DNA from: Brevibacterium siliguriense | GTDB taxonomy: Bacteria > Actinomycetota > Actinomycetes > Actinomycetales > Brevibacteriaceae | Assembly (NCBI RefSeq): GCF_900105315.1 | Contig: NZ_LT629766.1 | Coordinates: 310,001-374,000, forward strand | Length of the DNA: 64,000 bases | Reading direction: 5' to 3' | Part shown: one piece after another, positions 52,640 through 62,123 of the stretch | How positions within the stretch are numbered: position 1 is the stretch's first letter | How the letters are laid out: every line of letters starts with the position of its first letter | Made by a program: the position numbers and the translations under genes | The notes under the pieces: model-generated | Database searches by the model: none | Told to the model about the DNA's origin: nothing | Seen by the model: only the letters and a program-made list of their open reading frames with translations

Positions 52640-54145
52640 TCAGGGACGAGTCCGCCGATAGACGACGTGCCACCCGTCGTCAACCGGGTTGTCGGGCGGA
52701 AGATGGCCCTCGGCGGGGGCTTTCCGCTCGACTTCAGCGCTTCGCCGCTTGCCGATAAACCAGCCGCCGATGAACGCTGCGAAGGGAATCAGCGCCAATC
52801 CAGTACTCAGACCAACACTGCCGCTGGTGACCAGAGTGAAGTTCGAAAGCACGAGAATCATCCCTCCTATCAAACCCACAGCAGCGATCACAGGAATGAT
52901 GAGCGTCCGCAGCCTGCGGCCTGCCCGCGCCGCAGAATTTCGTGAGAAGAAGGCGAGGACTGCGATCGAAGTCGCCAGCATGAGAATGATCATGCCAACC
53001 GTCGCCACTCCCGCCATGGACCCGAAGACTCCCACAAGCGGATCGACGCCGAACGCAGCGAATACCGCCACGAGGACGCCCGCCGTGCATGTCTGCATGA
53101 TCGAAGAGAATGACGGCGAATGATGCGTCGGATGCACCGTGGCCAATCGCCGTGGGAGTACACGCATTCCCGCCAACACGAACTGGTATCTGGCGATGAC
53201 ATTGTGAAAGGACAGCACGCAGGCGAAAAGACTCGTCAGCAGCAGGACATTGACGACATCGCGCCCGAGCCCGCCCAGTTGATCACGTGTCGTGTCGAGC
53301 AGCATATTCGCGTTTCCGTCCAAAGTCCGCTGGGCCACATCGGCGATGGCATCGGGACCGACAGCGACGACGAAAGCCCAACAGGTGAACGCATAGAAGC
53401 CGCCGATGAGTAGAACCGCCGTGTAAGTGGCCCTGGGAACAGTCTTCTCAGGACGATACGCTTCATCGCGGAACACCGCGGTCGACTCAAAGCCGATGAA
53501 GCCGGTCAGCGCGAACAGCACGGCCACTCCGATCGCGCCGTCGGCAAACGTACCCGGATCGAACGACTCCATGGTGACGCCCGACGGCCCCGGATTCACG
53601 AGAATGGCAACATCGAGCACGAGGACGATACCGATCTCCGCCACAAGTGCCACTCCCAGCACCTTGGCGCTGAGATCGATGTGGCGATAGCCGAGGAACG
53701 CCACGATGGCGAGAGTGAACAAAGAGTACACAGGCCACGGGACGGTCGGCCCACCATAGGCCCGAACGGTGTCGTCGATGGCCCAGCCGATGTACCCGTA
53801 TATCCCTGCTTGGATCGCAGTGTAGGCGACGAGTGCGACAGCGGCGATTCCCATGCCCGCTCGCCTACCCAGGCCCAGAGTCACGTAGGAGAAGAATGCA
53901 CCCGCTTCACGCACATGGGGTGTCATGGCGACGAAGCCGACGGAGAAGAGCAGCAGGATAGCCGCGGCGATGAGGAATCCGACGGGTGCGCCTGCGCCAT
54001 TGCCCATTCCGAGAGCCAGGGGCATGTTTCCACCGATGACCGTCAACGGCGCGGCCGCCGCTACGACCATGAAGACGATTCCGATAGTCCCCAGTCGCCC
54101 TGTCAGACGAACAGGTTTCTCTGTTACAGTCCTTGTCGTGTTCAT
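52640..54145 (-). CDS. APC-family amino acid permease
   Basis: 501 residues from ATG 54145 with a perfect GGAGG. Twelve or so helices. Features include 'LGTIGIVFMVVAAAAPLTVIGGNMPLALGMGNGAGAPVGFLIAAAILLLFSVGFVAM', 'VREAGAFFSYVTLGLGRRAGMG', and 'ALTGFIGFESTAVFRDEAYRPEKTVPRATY', typical of APC amino acid carriers (helix 6 GFESTAVFRDEA). It is the second gene after the P1 peptidase (65-base gap), so it probably imports peptides' constituent amino acids or the peptidase product. Confidence 0.92.
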   Translation of the reverse strand: MNTTRTVTEKPVRLTGRLGTIGIVFMVVAAAAPLTVIGGNMPLALGMGNGAGAPVGFLIAAAILLLFSVGFVAMTPHVREAGAFFSYVTLGLGRRAGMGIAAVALVAYTAIQAGIYGYIGWAIDDTVRAYGGPTVPWPVYSLFTLAIVAFLGYRHIDLSAKVLGVALVAEIGIVLVLDVAILVNPGPSGVTMESFDPGTFADGAIGVAVLFALTGFIGFESTAVFRDEAYRPEKTVPRATYTAVLLIGGFYAFTCWAFVVAVGPDAIADVAQRTLDGNANMLLDTTRDQLGGLGRDVVNVLLLTSLFACVLSFHNVIARYQFVLAGMRVLPRRLATVHPTHHSPSFSSIMQTCTAGVLVAVFAAFGVDPLVGVFGSMAGVATVGMIILMLATSIAVLAFFSRNSAARAGRRLRTLIIPVIAAVGLIGGMILVLSNFTLVTSGSVGLSTGLALIPFAAFIGGWFIGKRRSAEVERKAPAEGHLPPDNPVDDGWHVVYRRTRP

Positions 54146-54210
54146 GACGTCCTCCTTGACGTTCAGAATTGAAGGGGTTCTCAGCAGTGCGCCGAAAAGC
54201 AGCCCCGACC

Positions 54211-55311
54211 TCACTCGAGGCTCATGGCAGCCTTAAGCAGTTCATGATCGATGGCATGGGCGGTAACACCGGTCGGGCCGGTCAAGGTAGAGGCGGCAAT
54301 CATGCAGTTGAGTATCGCTTCTTCGGTTGACTCAACGACCAGGTCGAAGAACGAGGTCATGAGTTGAGGGGCCACCATCGACACATCTACTGTTGCCCGC
54401 TCGACCTGCGGGTCTTCGTCCCATTGGTAGGGCGGGATACCGCGATTGCCGGTGGAGAAGGCGAGCATGAGATCACCGCTGTATTGCTCACCGGTACCGC
54501 CCATGCGCCCAACTCCGAGGGCGGCCCTCTGCGCAATACGCTCGCACTGATGCGGCAGGAACGGGGCGTCGGTCGCAACGATCACGACGATCGAGCCCGA
54601 ACCTCGCTCGTACCCTCGCGGGAGTTCGGGAACCGGAACAGCGTCTGCGTCAATTTTCGTCCCTACGGGTACGCCCTCGATGCTCAGCCTCTGGCGTCGT
54701 CCATGATTGGCCTGGACGAACACGCCTACCGTGAAACGCCCAGCAGCTGTGTCGATCACCCGCGAGGACGTGCCCGATCCGCCCTTGAACTCATGACAGA
54801 TCATCCCAGTGCCTCCCCCGACGTTGCCCTCGGCCGGAGCATCCGTCGATGCCACACGCAGAGCCTCGGAAACATGCTGTCGAGTCACATGATGGCCGTT
54901 GATATCGTTGAGCAGACCGTCATAAGTTTCGGCGACGACCGGCAGGCACCAGTACTGCCCGGGCCCGCGACGCTCGACCTGTTCAGCAACCAGAGCATCA
55001 CGAACCACGCCGAGGCTGTGCGTATTCGTCAGCCCGATGGGTGAAGTCAGTTCTCCCGCCTCGCGTATCCACTCGAGGCCAGTCATCTCTCCGCTCCCGT
55101 TGAGGCGGTGTGTGCCGGCGAAGACAGGCTCAGTCCAAATGTCATCGTGCGGGACGATCATCGTCACACCGGTATTCGCCGAAGACGCGTCAGCCTCTGT
55201 GCTGCCGCCGATGGTCGAGTAGCCGACCCGAACGCCGGGAACATCAGTGATGGCGTTGAGCGGGCCGGTTCGATGGCTGCCGACATCGATGCCGAGATCT
55301 CGTGCTCTCAC
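54211..55311 (-). CDS. P1-family (DmpA-type) self-processing aminopeptidase/D-esterase
   Basis: 366 residues from GTG 55311 (GAGGAGA five bases upstream). Ntn-type fold of family P1: 'NAITDVPGVRVGYSTI' at the start, 'PIGLTNTHSLGVVRDALV', 'GNVGGGTGMICHEFKGGSGTSSR', and the self-cleavage site around residues 240-245 in 'GYERGSGSIVVIVATDAP', where Ser becomes the N-terminal nucleophile of the beta chain. Family members cleave short peptides with unusual residues (D-, beta- or N-methylated). Divergent TetR and downstream APC permease suggest an inducible uptake-and-cleavage unit. Confidence 0.93.
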   Translation of the reverse strand: MRARDLGIDVGSHRTGPLNAITDVPGVRVGYSTIGGSTEADASSANTGVTMIVPHDDIWTEPVFAGTHRLNGSGEMTGLEWIREAGELTSPIGLTNTHSLGVVRDALVAEQVERRGPGQYWCLPVVAETYDGLLNDINGHHVTRQHVSEALRVASTDAPAEGNVGGGTGMICHEFKGGSGTSSRVIDTAAGRFTVGVFVQANHGRRQRLSIEGVPVGTKIDADAVPVPELPRGYERGSGSIVVIVATDAPFLPHQCERIAQRAALGVGRMGGTGEQYSGDLMLAFSTGNRGIPPYQWDEDPQVERATVDVSMVAPQLMTSFFDLVVESTEEAILNCMIAASTLTGPTGVTAHAIDHELLKAAMSLE

Positions 55312-55442
55312 AGTTCTCCTCTAGTTTTTTTCCTTTTGTGAAAATAATGGTCCATCGCCTACGGAAGCACAAGACCCGATTCGATGAATCGTGCACAGTC
55401 GGTAATGTTGCTTCAAGCACCCGGACAGAGCGGAAGAGATCA

Positions 55443-56045
55443 TTGGCGCGACCGAACACGCAGGCTCAACGCCGCGAAGACATCCTCCAGGCAGCTATTT
55501 CGCTTGTCGGAGAGGCCGACCTCGCCGTGCTGACGATCTCCCAGATCGCCGACAAACTCGGTAAGACCGCCAATGCAATTCGGTACTATTACCCCGATAT
55601 CGAAAGCCTCATTGCAGAACTTGCCCGCCGCTCGGACATTCGCTTTTTCGAGAACAGACTCACTCTCACGAACACAATCCCGGATCCCATCGATCGCCTC
55701 GACGCCATGATGGCCGCCGGGCTCCCGTCCGGACCCGACGACGCGGAGTGGCGGGTGATCTGGATGGCCGTCCTTGACGCCGGATTCGACCTGCACAACC
55801 GCAAAGATGTGCAGGCGATCTATCACCGACAGGTCGACCTCTACGAATCGCTCCTCAATGACGGAGCTCGAACAGGCGCATTCGCACTGCAGCAGGAAGC
55901 CAGAGATATCGCAATGACACTGATGTCAATGGAGGATTACCTCGGATATCGCATTGTGGCGCGGGATCCCCAGATGTCCCGTGATGTCGCATTGCGACTG
56001 ATGAAAGGCTACGCAACTATGGCAACACAGTCTCGGAGCCGCTGA
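55443..56045 (+). CDS. TetR-family regulator
   Basis: 200 residues from TTG 55443 (GGAAGAG five bases upstream); earlier starts in the frame overlap the divergent peptidase gene. HTH: 'REDILQAAISLVGEADLAVLTISQIADKLGKTANAIRYYYPDIESLIAELARRS'. The rest is an all-helical ligand domain. It is divergent from the P1 peptidase-permease operon (131 bases between starts) and probably regulates it. Confidence 0.9.
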   Translation: MARPNTQAQRREDILQAAISLVGEADLAVLTISQIADKLGKTANAIRYYYPDIESLIAELARRSDIRFFENRLTLTNTIPDPIDRLDAMMAAGLPSGPDDAEWRVIWMAVLDAGFDLHNRKDVQAIYHRQVDLYESLLNDGARTGAFALQQEARDIAMTLMSMEDYLGYRIVARDPQMSRDVALRLMKGYATMATQSRSR

Positions 56046-56052
56046 CGAAACC

Positions 56053-56919
56053 TCACATCTCTTCGTGGGTGAGCGGATCCCGGTCCTTCATCCGACCGCG
56101 CTCGAGTCCGGAGATCGCGGCCACCTCGGCGGGGTCGAGTTCGAAGTCGAAGACATCGGCATTGCTGCGCTGCCGGTCGACGTTCGCCGATTTCGGGATC
56201 GGGATGGAACCGATCTCGATGTGCCAGCGCAGGACCACCTGGGCGGGGGTGACATCGTGGGCGGCGGCCGCCTCGGTGATGGGGGCTTCGTCGAACAGTC
56301 CCTGGTCACGGTAGAGCGGGGACCAGCTCTCGGTCTGCACGCCGATCGACTTGTGGAAAGCCACGAGCTCGGTCTGCGGGAAGTACGGGTGGAGCTCGAC
56401 CTGGTTGACGGCCGGGGTGACACCGGTCTTCTCGGTCAGTTCGGTGAGCATTTCGGCGGTGAAGTTCGAGACGCCGATGGACTTCACGAGCCCGCGTTCG
56501 CGCAGTTCAATGAGGCCCTCCCAGGTCTCGACGTACTTGCCGACGCTGGGATTGGGCCAGTGGATGAGGTGGAGGTCGAGGTAGTCGAGGCCGAGCCGGG
56601 CCAGGGACTCCTCAGTGCTCGCGATCGCCTCGTCGAAGCCGTGGTGACGGCCGGGGATCTTCGAGGTGACGAAGAGGTCCTCGCGAGCGACGAAGCATTC
56701 GGCGATGGCCTGGCCGACCTCACGCTCGTTCTCGTAATTCACCGCGGTGTCGAGCAGGCGGTAGCCGACATTGTCGACGGCACCCGCGATGGCAGCAACG
56801 CCCTCGTCGCCCTTCATCGCGTAGATGCCGAGCCCGAGCTGCGGGATCGCCCGCCCGTCGTTGAGGTCGAGGGTGGGGATCGGTGAGTTCTGTGCCGGGG
56901 TATTCGCAGAGGTCGTCAT
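56053..56919 (-). CDS. Aldo/keto reductase (2,5-diketo-D-gluconate reductase-like)
   Basis: 288 residues with the full AKR barrel: 'IPQLGLGIYAM', catalytic tetrad in 'LLDTAVNYENE' (D, Y), 'FVTSKIPG' (K) and 'LHLIHWPNP' (H); NADPH loop 'IPIPKSANVDRQRSNADVFDFELDPAEVAAISGL'. A housekeeping-type monomeric reductase of aldehydes and ketones. Unlike the AKR at 27.5 kb, this one has a complete N-terminus. Monocistronic. Confidence 0.93.
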   Translation of the reverse strand: MTTSANTPAQNSPIPTLDLNDGRAIPQLGLGIYAMKGDEGVAAIAGAVDNVGYRLLDTAVNYENEREVGQAIAECFVAREDLFVTSKIPGRHHGFDEAIASTEESLARLGLDYLDLHLIHWPNPSVGKYVETWEGLIELRERGLVKSIGVSNFTAEMLTELTEKTGVTPAVNQVELHPYFPQTELVAFHKSIGVQTESWSPLYRDQGLFDEAPITEAAAAHDVTPAQVVLRWHIEIGSIPIPKSANVDRQRSNADVFDFELDPAEVAAISGLERGRMKDRDPLTHEEM

Positions 56920-56962
56920 GGTGTCAGCCTATGACCGCCGAGGCGGTGCTGGCCAGGGTGGG

Positions 56963-57358
56963 TCACTCCTCGATCCCGAGCGTTTTGATCAACCTCGCCG
57001 AGGCGGTGCCGCGGTACGAATCGATGATCAGTTCGCGCACCTCCTCGTCATCGACGTCGGCGATCTCGAGACCGACCCACCCGGAGGGTCCGAGGTACAT
57101 GGGGACGAACGAATCCGATCGCTCGAGCACCACCTCGGCGTCCATGGGGTCGAGCAGGACGAGCAGTGCCTGCGGGTGCTGCACCATCTCCCCGGAAACG
57201 AGCTTCTCGGTGCCTCCGTAGTGGGCGAAGATCTTCTTCGTGAAGAAGGCCGGTCTGCCGTGCGAGATCTTCTCGGCTGCTTCGGGCAGGCTGAGCGCGA
57301 TCGCGCGGACTCGCTCGAGCACCGGATCGTCGTCATCGAACATCTTTGGATGCGCCAT
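56963..57358 (-). CDS. MmcQ/YjbR-family protein
   Basis: 131 residues. Typical 'SLPEAAEKISHGRPAFFTKKIFAHYGG', 'LLVLLDPMDAEVV', 'YLGPSGWVGLEI', and 'EVRELIIDSYRGTAS', the small double-wing fold of MmcQ/YjbR proteins, whose DNA-binding role is mostly unproven. Solitary. Copies of the GCCGAGGCGG decamer flank its 3' end (56937 and 56997). Confidence 0.9.
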   Translation of the reverse strand: MAHPKMFDDDDPVLERVRAIALSLPEAAEKISHGRPAFFTKKIFAHYGGTEKLVSGEMVQHPQALLVLLDPMDAEVVLERSDSFVPMYLGPSGWVGLEIADVDDEEVRELIIDSYRGTASARLIKTLGIEE

Positions 57359-57445
57359 GAGTCAACGGTACGCGCCGATTCGACCACGGGCGAGAGGGCT
57401 AGCTTGATTTCTTGCCGACTTCGGTGCTCAAATACGACTCACCGA

Positions 57446-58990
57446 TTATGAACCGAAGGTCTCGAACTCGTCCTCCGTTCCATCGAAACGAGCCGGATTG
57501 CTCACAGCACACACATCCTCAGACCGCGCGGCCTCTGGACCGACCGACCCCGGTCCCAGACGACCCCGAGCAGAGAAAGCGTCGGCTTTCGCGAACTCCG
57601 GCGATGTCGCCAGCGAGACTCCGACGTAGAGCAGGAGGCTGATGCTCAGACCGATGAGGACTCGCGTCACTGACCCCTCGCCCCAAAAGTGCGGCAGCGG
57701 CAGGCCGAGCTCGATCACGAATCCATAGAGAATGAATCCGCCGCCGCCGACGATCGAGGCGATAGCACCTGCGGAGTTCGCACGCCGCCAGAAGAAGCCC
57801 AAGACAAGGGGGAAGAAGACACCAGCCGCCAGCATCTCGGAAGCAAGGGCGAGCAGCGTCAGGGCGCTCGGCAACTGCACCGCAACAACGAAGCCGATGA
57901 TCGCCGCCAACAGTGTCGCCCCTCGTGCGATCCACACCTTCTGCTTCTCCTCGACCTCGCGGCGCAGTGCCTTCGTCGTCAGCTCGGTGAGGTAGAGCGA
58001 CGACAGGTTGAGGGTAGTGCAGATCGTCGACATGATCGCCGCGGCGATGCCGATGAACACGATGACGCCGAAAATCGGCAGGAAGTGGCTGGTAGCCAAG
58101 GTGGCGACGATCCCCTGCTCCGGCGGTTCATCGAAAGCCGCAATCGAGGCGATGCCTGCGAAGACGACGAGGAAGTACAACGGCAGGAAGTAGATCATCG
58201 CGTGCACTGTGACCTTCCTTGCCTCTTGCGGTGACTTCGTCGCCTGCAGACGCTGCCAAGCGGCCGGGTCGATGGTGAACGCCAGACCGAAGGCGATGAC
58301 GTAGCCGAGGTTTGGGCCGAAACCTTCCCACAAGTTGAGGAACGCCGCATCGCGTTTCGCCTCGAGTGTATGGATGATGGCGTCCGGACCGCCGGAGACG
58401 ATGACAGCCCCTACGAAAGTGACAATGAGCCCGAGCATGAAGAAGCCGAACTGCGCGGTCTCAGTGAGGACGACGGCACGGAAACCGCCGATCATCGCGT
58501 ATGTGAGCGAGAACGCGATGGCCACGGCCACGCCCCAGGCAAAGCTGATCTCGAAGAAGACCATGAAGAACAGGCCGAGCGCGACCATCTGGCTCGCGCC
58601 CCACACGATGAGATAGATCGCAGTGACGATGGAGAGCACGGTCCCGGCCGATTTGCTGTAACGAGTGGACATGATTCCGTCTTGTGACAGCAGACCTGCA
58701 CGACGGATGATCGGCCCCAGGGCGAAGAGCGCGATGACGGCGATGACAGTAGGCCCCCCGAGAACCCACCATGATCCCATGCCCTGGGTGTTCGCTTCGT
58801 CGACGGAGATGAGAGCTGAATTTCCGCCGTACCAGGTGGCGACGAATGCCATAGCCAGCATCCACGCGGGCATCATGTTCCCGCCTAGGAAGTAGTCAGT
58901 TTCTGTGTCGGTGCGCCGTTTGTACAGAGAGACACCGAGGAGAATGAGAAAATAGGCGGCGAGCGCGCCGATGAGCCAAAAGGGAGACAC
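57446..58990 (-). CDS. Sodium:solute symporter (SSS family)
   Basis: 514 residues from GTG 58990 (AAAGGAAA six bases upstream). About 13 helices: 'FLGGNMMPAWMLAMAFVATWYGGNSALISVDEANTQG', 'IMSTRYSKSAGTVLSIVTAIYLIVW', 'AMIGGFRAVVLTETAQFGFFMLG', 'AFTIDPAAWQRLQATKSPQEAR' and 'AAAIMSTICTTLNLSSLYLTEL' are SSS signatures. The C-terminal ~45 residues are cytoplasmic and acidic. It is divergent from the reductase gene, with P450 and ammonia-lyase genes nearby, so it likely imports the substrate of that pathway. Confidence 0.93.
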   Translation of the reverse strand: MSPFWLIGALAAYFLILLGVSLYKRRTDTETDYFLGGNMMPAWMLAMAFVATWYGGNSALISVDEANTQGMGSWWVLGGPTVIAVIALFALGPIIRRAGLLSQDGIMSTRYSKSAGTVLSIVTAIYLIVWGASQMVALGLFFMVFFEISFAWGVAVAIAFSLTYAMIGGFRAVVLTETAQFGFFMLGLIVTFVGAVIVSGGPDAIIHTLEAKRDAAFLNLWEGFGPNLGYVIAFGLAFTIDPAAWQRLQATKSPQEARKVTVHAMIYFLPLYFLVVFAGIASIAAFDEPPEQGIVATLATSHFLPIFGVIVFIGIAAAIMSTICTTLNLSSLYLTELTTKALRREVEEKQKVWIARGATLLAAIIGFVVAVQLPSALTLLALASEMLAAGVFFPLVLGFFWRRANSAGAIASIVGGGGFILYGFVIELGLPLPHFWGEGSVTRVLIGLSISLLLYVGVSLATSPEFAKADAFSARGRLGPGSVGPEAARSEDVCAVSNPARFDGTEDEFETFGS

Positions 58991-59228
58991 CGTTGTTTCC
59001 TTTCGCAGACGGTTCTGTCACCGTGTACGGCGATGGAGCTGCTCCTTCGCTTCGCCCCATCCCGCTGACGGTCGACGACAACTCTTCTGCTGCGTTGCCG
59101 AAGGCGACAACTGCGATTCCCAACGGGTGAGAAAGCGGATCGCACTTCATTCCCCGGTCCACCCAGACTGGACAAGTACATGAGGCCCGAGCGACGCAGC
59201 GATGAGGCCCCTGAACTCTGGAGGACCA

Positions 59229-60353
59229 ATGACGGTGACCATGCACGGCAGCCCGGCGATCGGGGACTTCGACGGTGCAGACCTCGACATGCTCATTCGC
59301 AAGGGCTTCCGCCCTGTGCCCGTCAGTGCCGTCCGCAAGCTCACGCCTGAGGTGATCGGAATCGAGCTCACCCTCACTGAGGCGGCTGAGCTCGGTTCCG
59401 CTCCGGGGGCCCATCTCGAAGTGGCAGTTCCGCTTCCGGACGGGCCGGCGATCCGTCACTACTCACTCCTGGCCGGACCTGCAGATTCACTGCGCGTCGC
59501 AGTGCTCCGGGATTACCATGGCCGGGGCGGTTCTGCCTGGCTGCACGAGAATCTCGACTCGTGCACTTCCCTGCTCGTCCGCGGCCCTCGCGACACCTTC
59601 GGCTACGAGGGGAGCGGCCCCGCATATTTCGTCGCCGGGGGCATCGGCATCACCCCGCTGACCGCGATGATCGCCGCAGCCGTCGACGCACGACGAGACT
59701 GGCATCTGCTCTATGTCGGTCGTCGGCTGGAATCGATGGCTTTTGCCGATGCTCTTATCGAAGAGTATGGACCAGACCGAGTGACGATCCACATCACAGA
59801 AGCGGCCGGACGACCCGATGTGGTGTCCGCTGTCGAAGATTGGGCATCGGCGTACGACGAACCCACCACGGTGTACACGTGCGGTCCGGTATCTCTTATG
59901 CGCGCCCTTGAAATCGGCTTTGACGACCACTCCAGCATTACTGTGATCAGTGAGAACTTCGATGATCACAACGAGGTGGCCGCACAGGTGCGGTCTGCTC
60001 TACCCCTCGGTGGCACCACCTCGGCGAGTCAGTCCTGCAACAGTCCGACAGCACCCCATGCAACCGAGGCCACGGCCATGGAAGCCGATGACGACTTCGT
60101 CGTCGAGCTCGGGGACGGCTCCGAAATAGATGTACCGCCCGGCTGCTCGATCATCGACGCCCTCAAGAAAGCGGGCGTGCGCACCCTGAGTTCGTGTCAG
60201 AAGGGCACGTGCGGCACCTGCGAAACCGTCATCCTCGACGGACGGGCCGATCATCGGGATTCGGTGCTCTCGGCTGAGGAGCACGCGGCGCACGAGACGA
60301 TGATGATCTGCGTCTCCCGCGCTTGCGGCAAACGCATCGCCCTGGATCTCTGA
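59229..60353 (+). CDS. Phthalate-dioxygenase-reductase-type flavoprotein with C-terminal 2Fe-2S domain
   Basis: 374 residues from ATG 59229 (GGAGGACC upstream). FAD/FMN domain first ('AIRHYSLLAGP'), then the NAD domain ('VAGGIGITPLTAMIAAA' and 'VYTCGPVSLMRALE'), and a plant-type 2Fe-2S domain from about 290 with the cluster Cys in 'SSCQKGTCGTCETV' and the fourth in 'MICVSRACG'. It passes electrons from NADH to an oxygenase. The linker before the ferredoxin domain is Ser/Thr/Ala-rich. The only oxygenase nearby is the P450 at 62.2-63.5 kb, its likely partner. Confidence 0.93.
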   Translation: MTVTMHGSPAIGDFDGADLDMLIRKGFRPVPVSAVRKLTPEVIGIELTLTEAAELGSAPGAHLEVAVPLPDGPAIRHYSLLAGPADSLRVAVLRDYHGRGGSAWLHENLDSCTSLLVRGPRDTFGYEGSGPAYFVAGGIGITPLTAMIAAAVDARRDWHLLYVGRRLESMAFADALIEEYGPDRVTIHITEAAGRPDVVSAVEDWASAYDEPTTVYTCGPVSLMRALEIGFDDHSSITVISENFDDHNEVAAQVRSALPLGGTTSASQSCNSPTAPHATEATAMEADDDFVVELGDGSEIDVPPGCSIIDALKKAGVRTLSSCQKGTCGTCETVILDGRADHRDSVLSAEEHAAHETMMICVSRACGKRIALDL

Positions 60354-60381
60354 GACGGCAAACCAGATCTCAGCACAGAAC

Positions 60382-60424
60382 AGTGCCCGGTGACGGCCGC
60401 GATTCGCAGCCGTCACCGGGCACT
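60382..60424. terminator. Bidirectional terminator between reductase and ammonia-lyase genes
   Basis: AGTGCCCGGTGACGGC (60382-60397) pairs perfectly over 16 bases with GCCGTCACCGGGCACT (60409-60424), followed by TTT on the plus strand. It sits between the convergent reductase stop (60353) and ammonia-lyase stop (60432). Confidence 0.85.
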
Positions 60425-60431
60425 TTGTGTG

Positions 60432-62123
60432 TCAGCCGCGGGCGGCAGAGAGGACCGCACGCTGTTTGACCAGTGATGCCGCTGTGCGCACCTGTGGGTA
60501 GAGGACGACGTCGCGGGTGAGGTGGGCGATTGCCTTTCCCTGTTCGTCGGACGTCGACCGCAGCATGGCCGACACTTTCTGTGCTGACGTCGACAGGTCG
60601 GATTCCGAGACCGCAGTGCCATCGGGTCGCCCGGCCTGCACTCTCACTTCGAGTGCCTGCACCGACATGAGGAGTTCGACGCCGACGACGACTTCCACAT
60701 TGGCAATGATCTGTCGCAGGTGCCGGCCGGCGTTGTTCGCCATCGACACGTGATCCTCCTGATTCGCCGAAGTGGGGATCGAGTCGACGGAATCGGGATG
60801 GGCGAGCGTCTTGCAGTCGGAGACAAGCGCGGCGGCCAGATACTGCGGGAGCATGAATCCACAGTCGAGGCCGACCTGTTCGGAGTCGACGAGCATGTCC
60901 GGCAAGCCCCTATTGAGGGTGCCATCGTCGAGGCGGAAGATCCGTCGTTCGGTGATATTCCCGATCTCTGTGGCCGCGATCGAGAGGAAGTCCGCCGCAA
61001 AGGCCACGTACTCGGCATGGAAATTTCCACCCGAGACCGCTTTGAGGTCGCGGTCGAGGTCGGGGAAGACCAACGGATTGTCCGTTGCCGCGTTGATCTC
61101 CCGCTCAATGATCCCGAATGCGAAATCGAGGGTGTCGGCGATCGGCCCGAACACCTGAGGCACGCATCGCAAAGAGTAGGCGTCTTGGGGCGGTTGGCGC
61201 TGCGGGTCGTTGTCTCGGTCTCCAGTCGTCAGCTGCGAGTCACTCATGTACCCGCGCATCCGTTCGGCAACCTGGATCTGCCCTTTCTGTCCACGGGCTT
61301 CATGCAGTTCGGCGATGAATGCGTCGCCGAATCCCAGCAGTGCTTCGATCGACAGGCAGGCGGTCACCTCGGCGGTGTGGAGGGCGCCCTGCACATCCCA
61401 AGCGGCAAGCGCGGTCTGAGCGAGAGAGAAGGAAGTCCCGTTGAGTAGGGCGAGCCCGTCTTTGGCTCCTACGGGGATCCGGGTGATTCCGGCAGCCGCC
61501 ATCGCTTCATGGCCGGACACGACACAGCCGTCGAGGATCGCCTCCCCTGAGTTCTCCGGTTCGTCACTGCCGTCCGGAGCAGTGGTGAGCACGAGCGCGA
61601 TATGGGCGAGTGGAATGAGATCTCCGGAGGCGCCCAGCGATCCGTATTCGGGAACGGCTGGCCACACATCGGCATTGAGCATGGCGACTAGGCCTTCCAC
61701 GAGCGCCCACTGGATCGCGGAATAGCCCTGAGTGAGTGAGACGACGCGGATGAACATAGTCGCCCGCACGACTTCTTCATCGACGATTCGGCCGACACCG
61801 GAAGCATCGGCGAGGATGAGACGCCGAGAGAGTTCGGCGGCGTCGTCGGCCGAGGGGAAGGCCCGGCGTCCGGCCAGAGAACCGAATCCGGTGTTGACAG
61901 AATAGATCGCTTCGACGGGCTCGCCCGCGCGCATGCGCGCGATGACGTCGTCGAGCCACGCACGCGACTTGGCGCAATGGCCTTCGACGTCCGGGGCCAA
62001 GCGAATGCGCCGGCGGTACCGCGCCACATCGATGAGCTGCTCAAGCGTGGCAGGTTCGAGGCCGAGGACGAGGTCCTCACCGGGAAACTCTTCCCGGGTG
62101 CAGGCTGCGGCGGTATCGATCAC
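60432..62123 (-). CDS. HAL-family aromatic amino acid ammonia-lyase with unusual selectivity residues
   Basis: 563 residues from GTG 62123 (GAGAGGA six bases upstream); GTG 62147 lacks a ribosome site. The MIO prosthetic group forms from A165-S166-G167 in 'GSLGASGDLIPLAH'. 'YSVNTGFGSLAG' and 'NQEDHVSM', whose Glu is typical of histidine ammonia-lyase, place it on the HAL side. The selectivity pair before 'ASGVG' is A105-D106, whereas HAL has Ser-His, tyrosine lyase His-Leu and phenylalanine lyase Phe-Leu. An Asp here suggests a different, perhaps positively charged or modified, substrate. It is downstream of a P450 gene on the same strand. Length is slightly above bacterial HutH. Confidence 0.9.
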   Translation of the reverse strand: MIDTAAACTREEFPGEDLVLGLEPATLEQLIDVARYRRRIRLAPDVEGHCAKSRAWLDDVIARMRAGEPVEAIYSVNTGFGSLAGRRAFPSADDAAELSRRLILADASGVGRIVDEEVVRATMFIRVVSLTQGYSAIQWALVEGLVAMLNADVWPAVPEYGSLGASGDLIPLAHIALVLTTAPDGSDEPENSGEAILDGCVVSGHEAMAAAGITRIPVGAKDGLALLNGTSFSLAQTALAAWDVQGALHTAEVTACLSIEALLGFGDAFIAELHEARGQKGQIQVAERMRGYMSDSQLTTGDRDNDPQRQPPQDAYSLRCVPQVFGPIADTLDFAFGIIEREINAATDNPLVFPDLDRDLKAVSGGNFHAEYVAFAADFLSIAATEIGNITERRIFRLDDGTLNRGLPDMLVDSEQVGLDCGFMLPQYLAAALVSDCKTLAHPDSVDSIPTSANQEDHVSMANNAGRHLRQIIANVEVVVGVELLMSVQALEVRVQAGRPDGTAVSESDLSTSAQKVSAMLRSTSDEQGKAIAHLTRDVVLYPQVRTAASLVKQRAVLSAARG

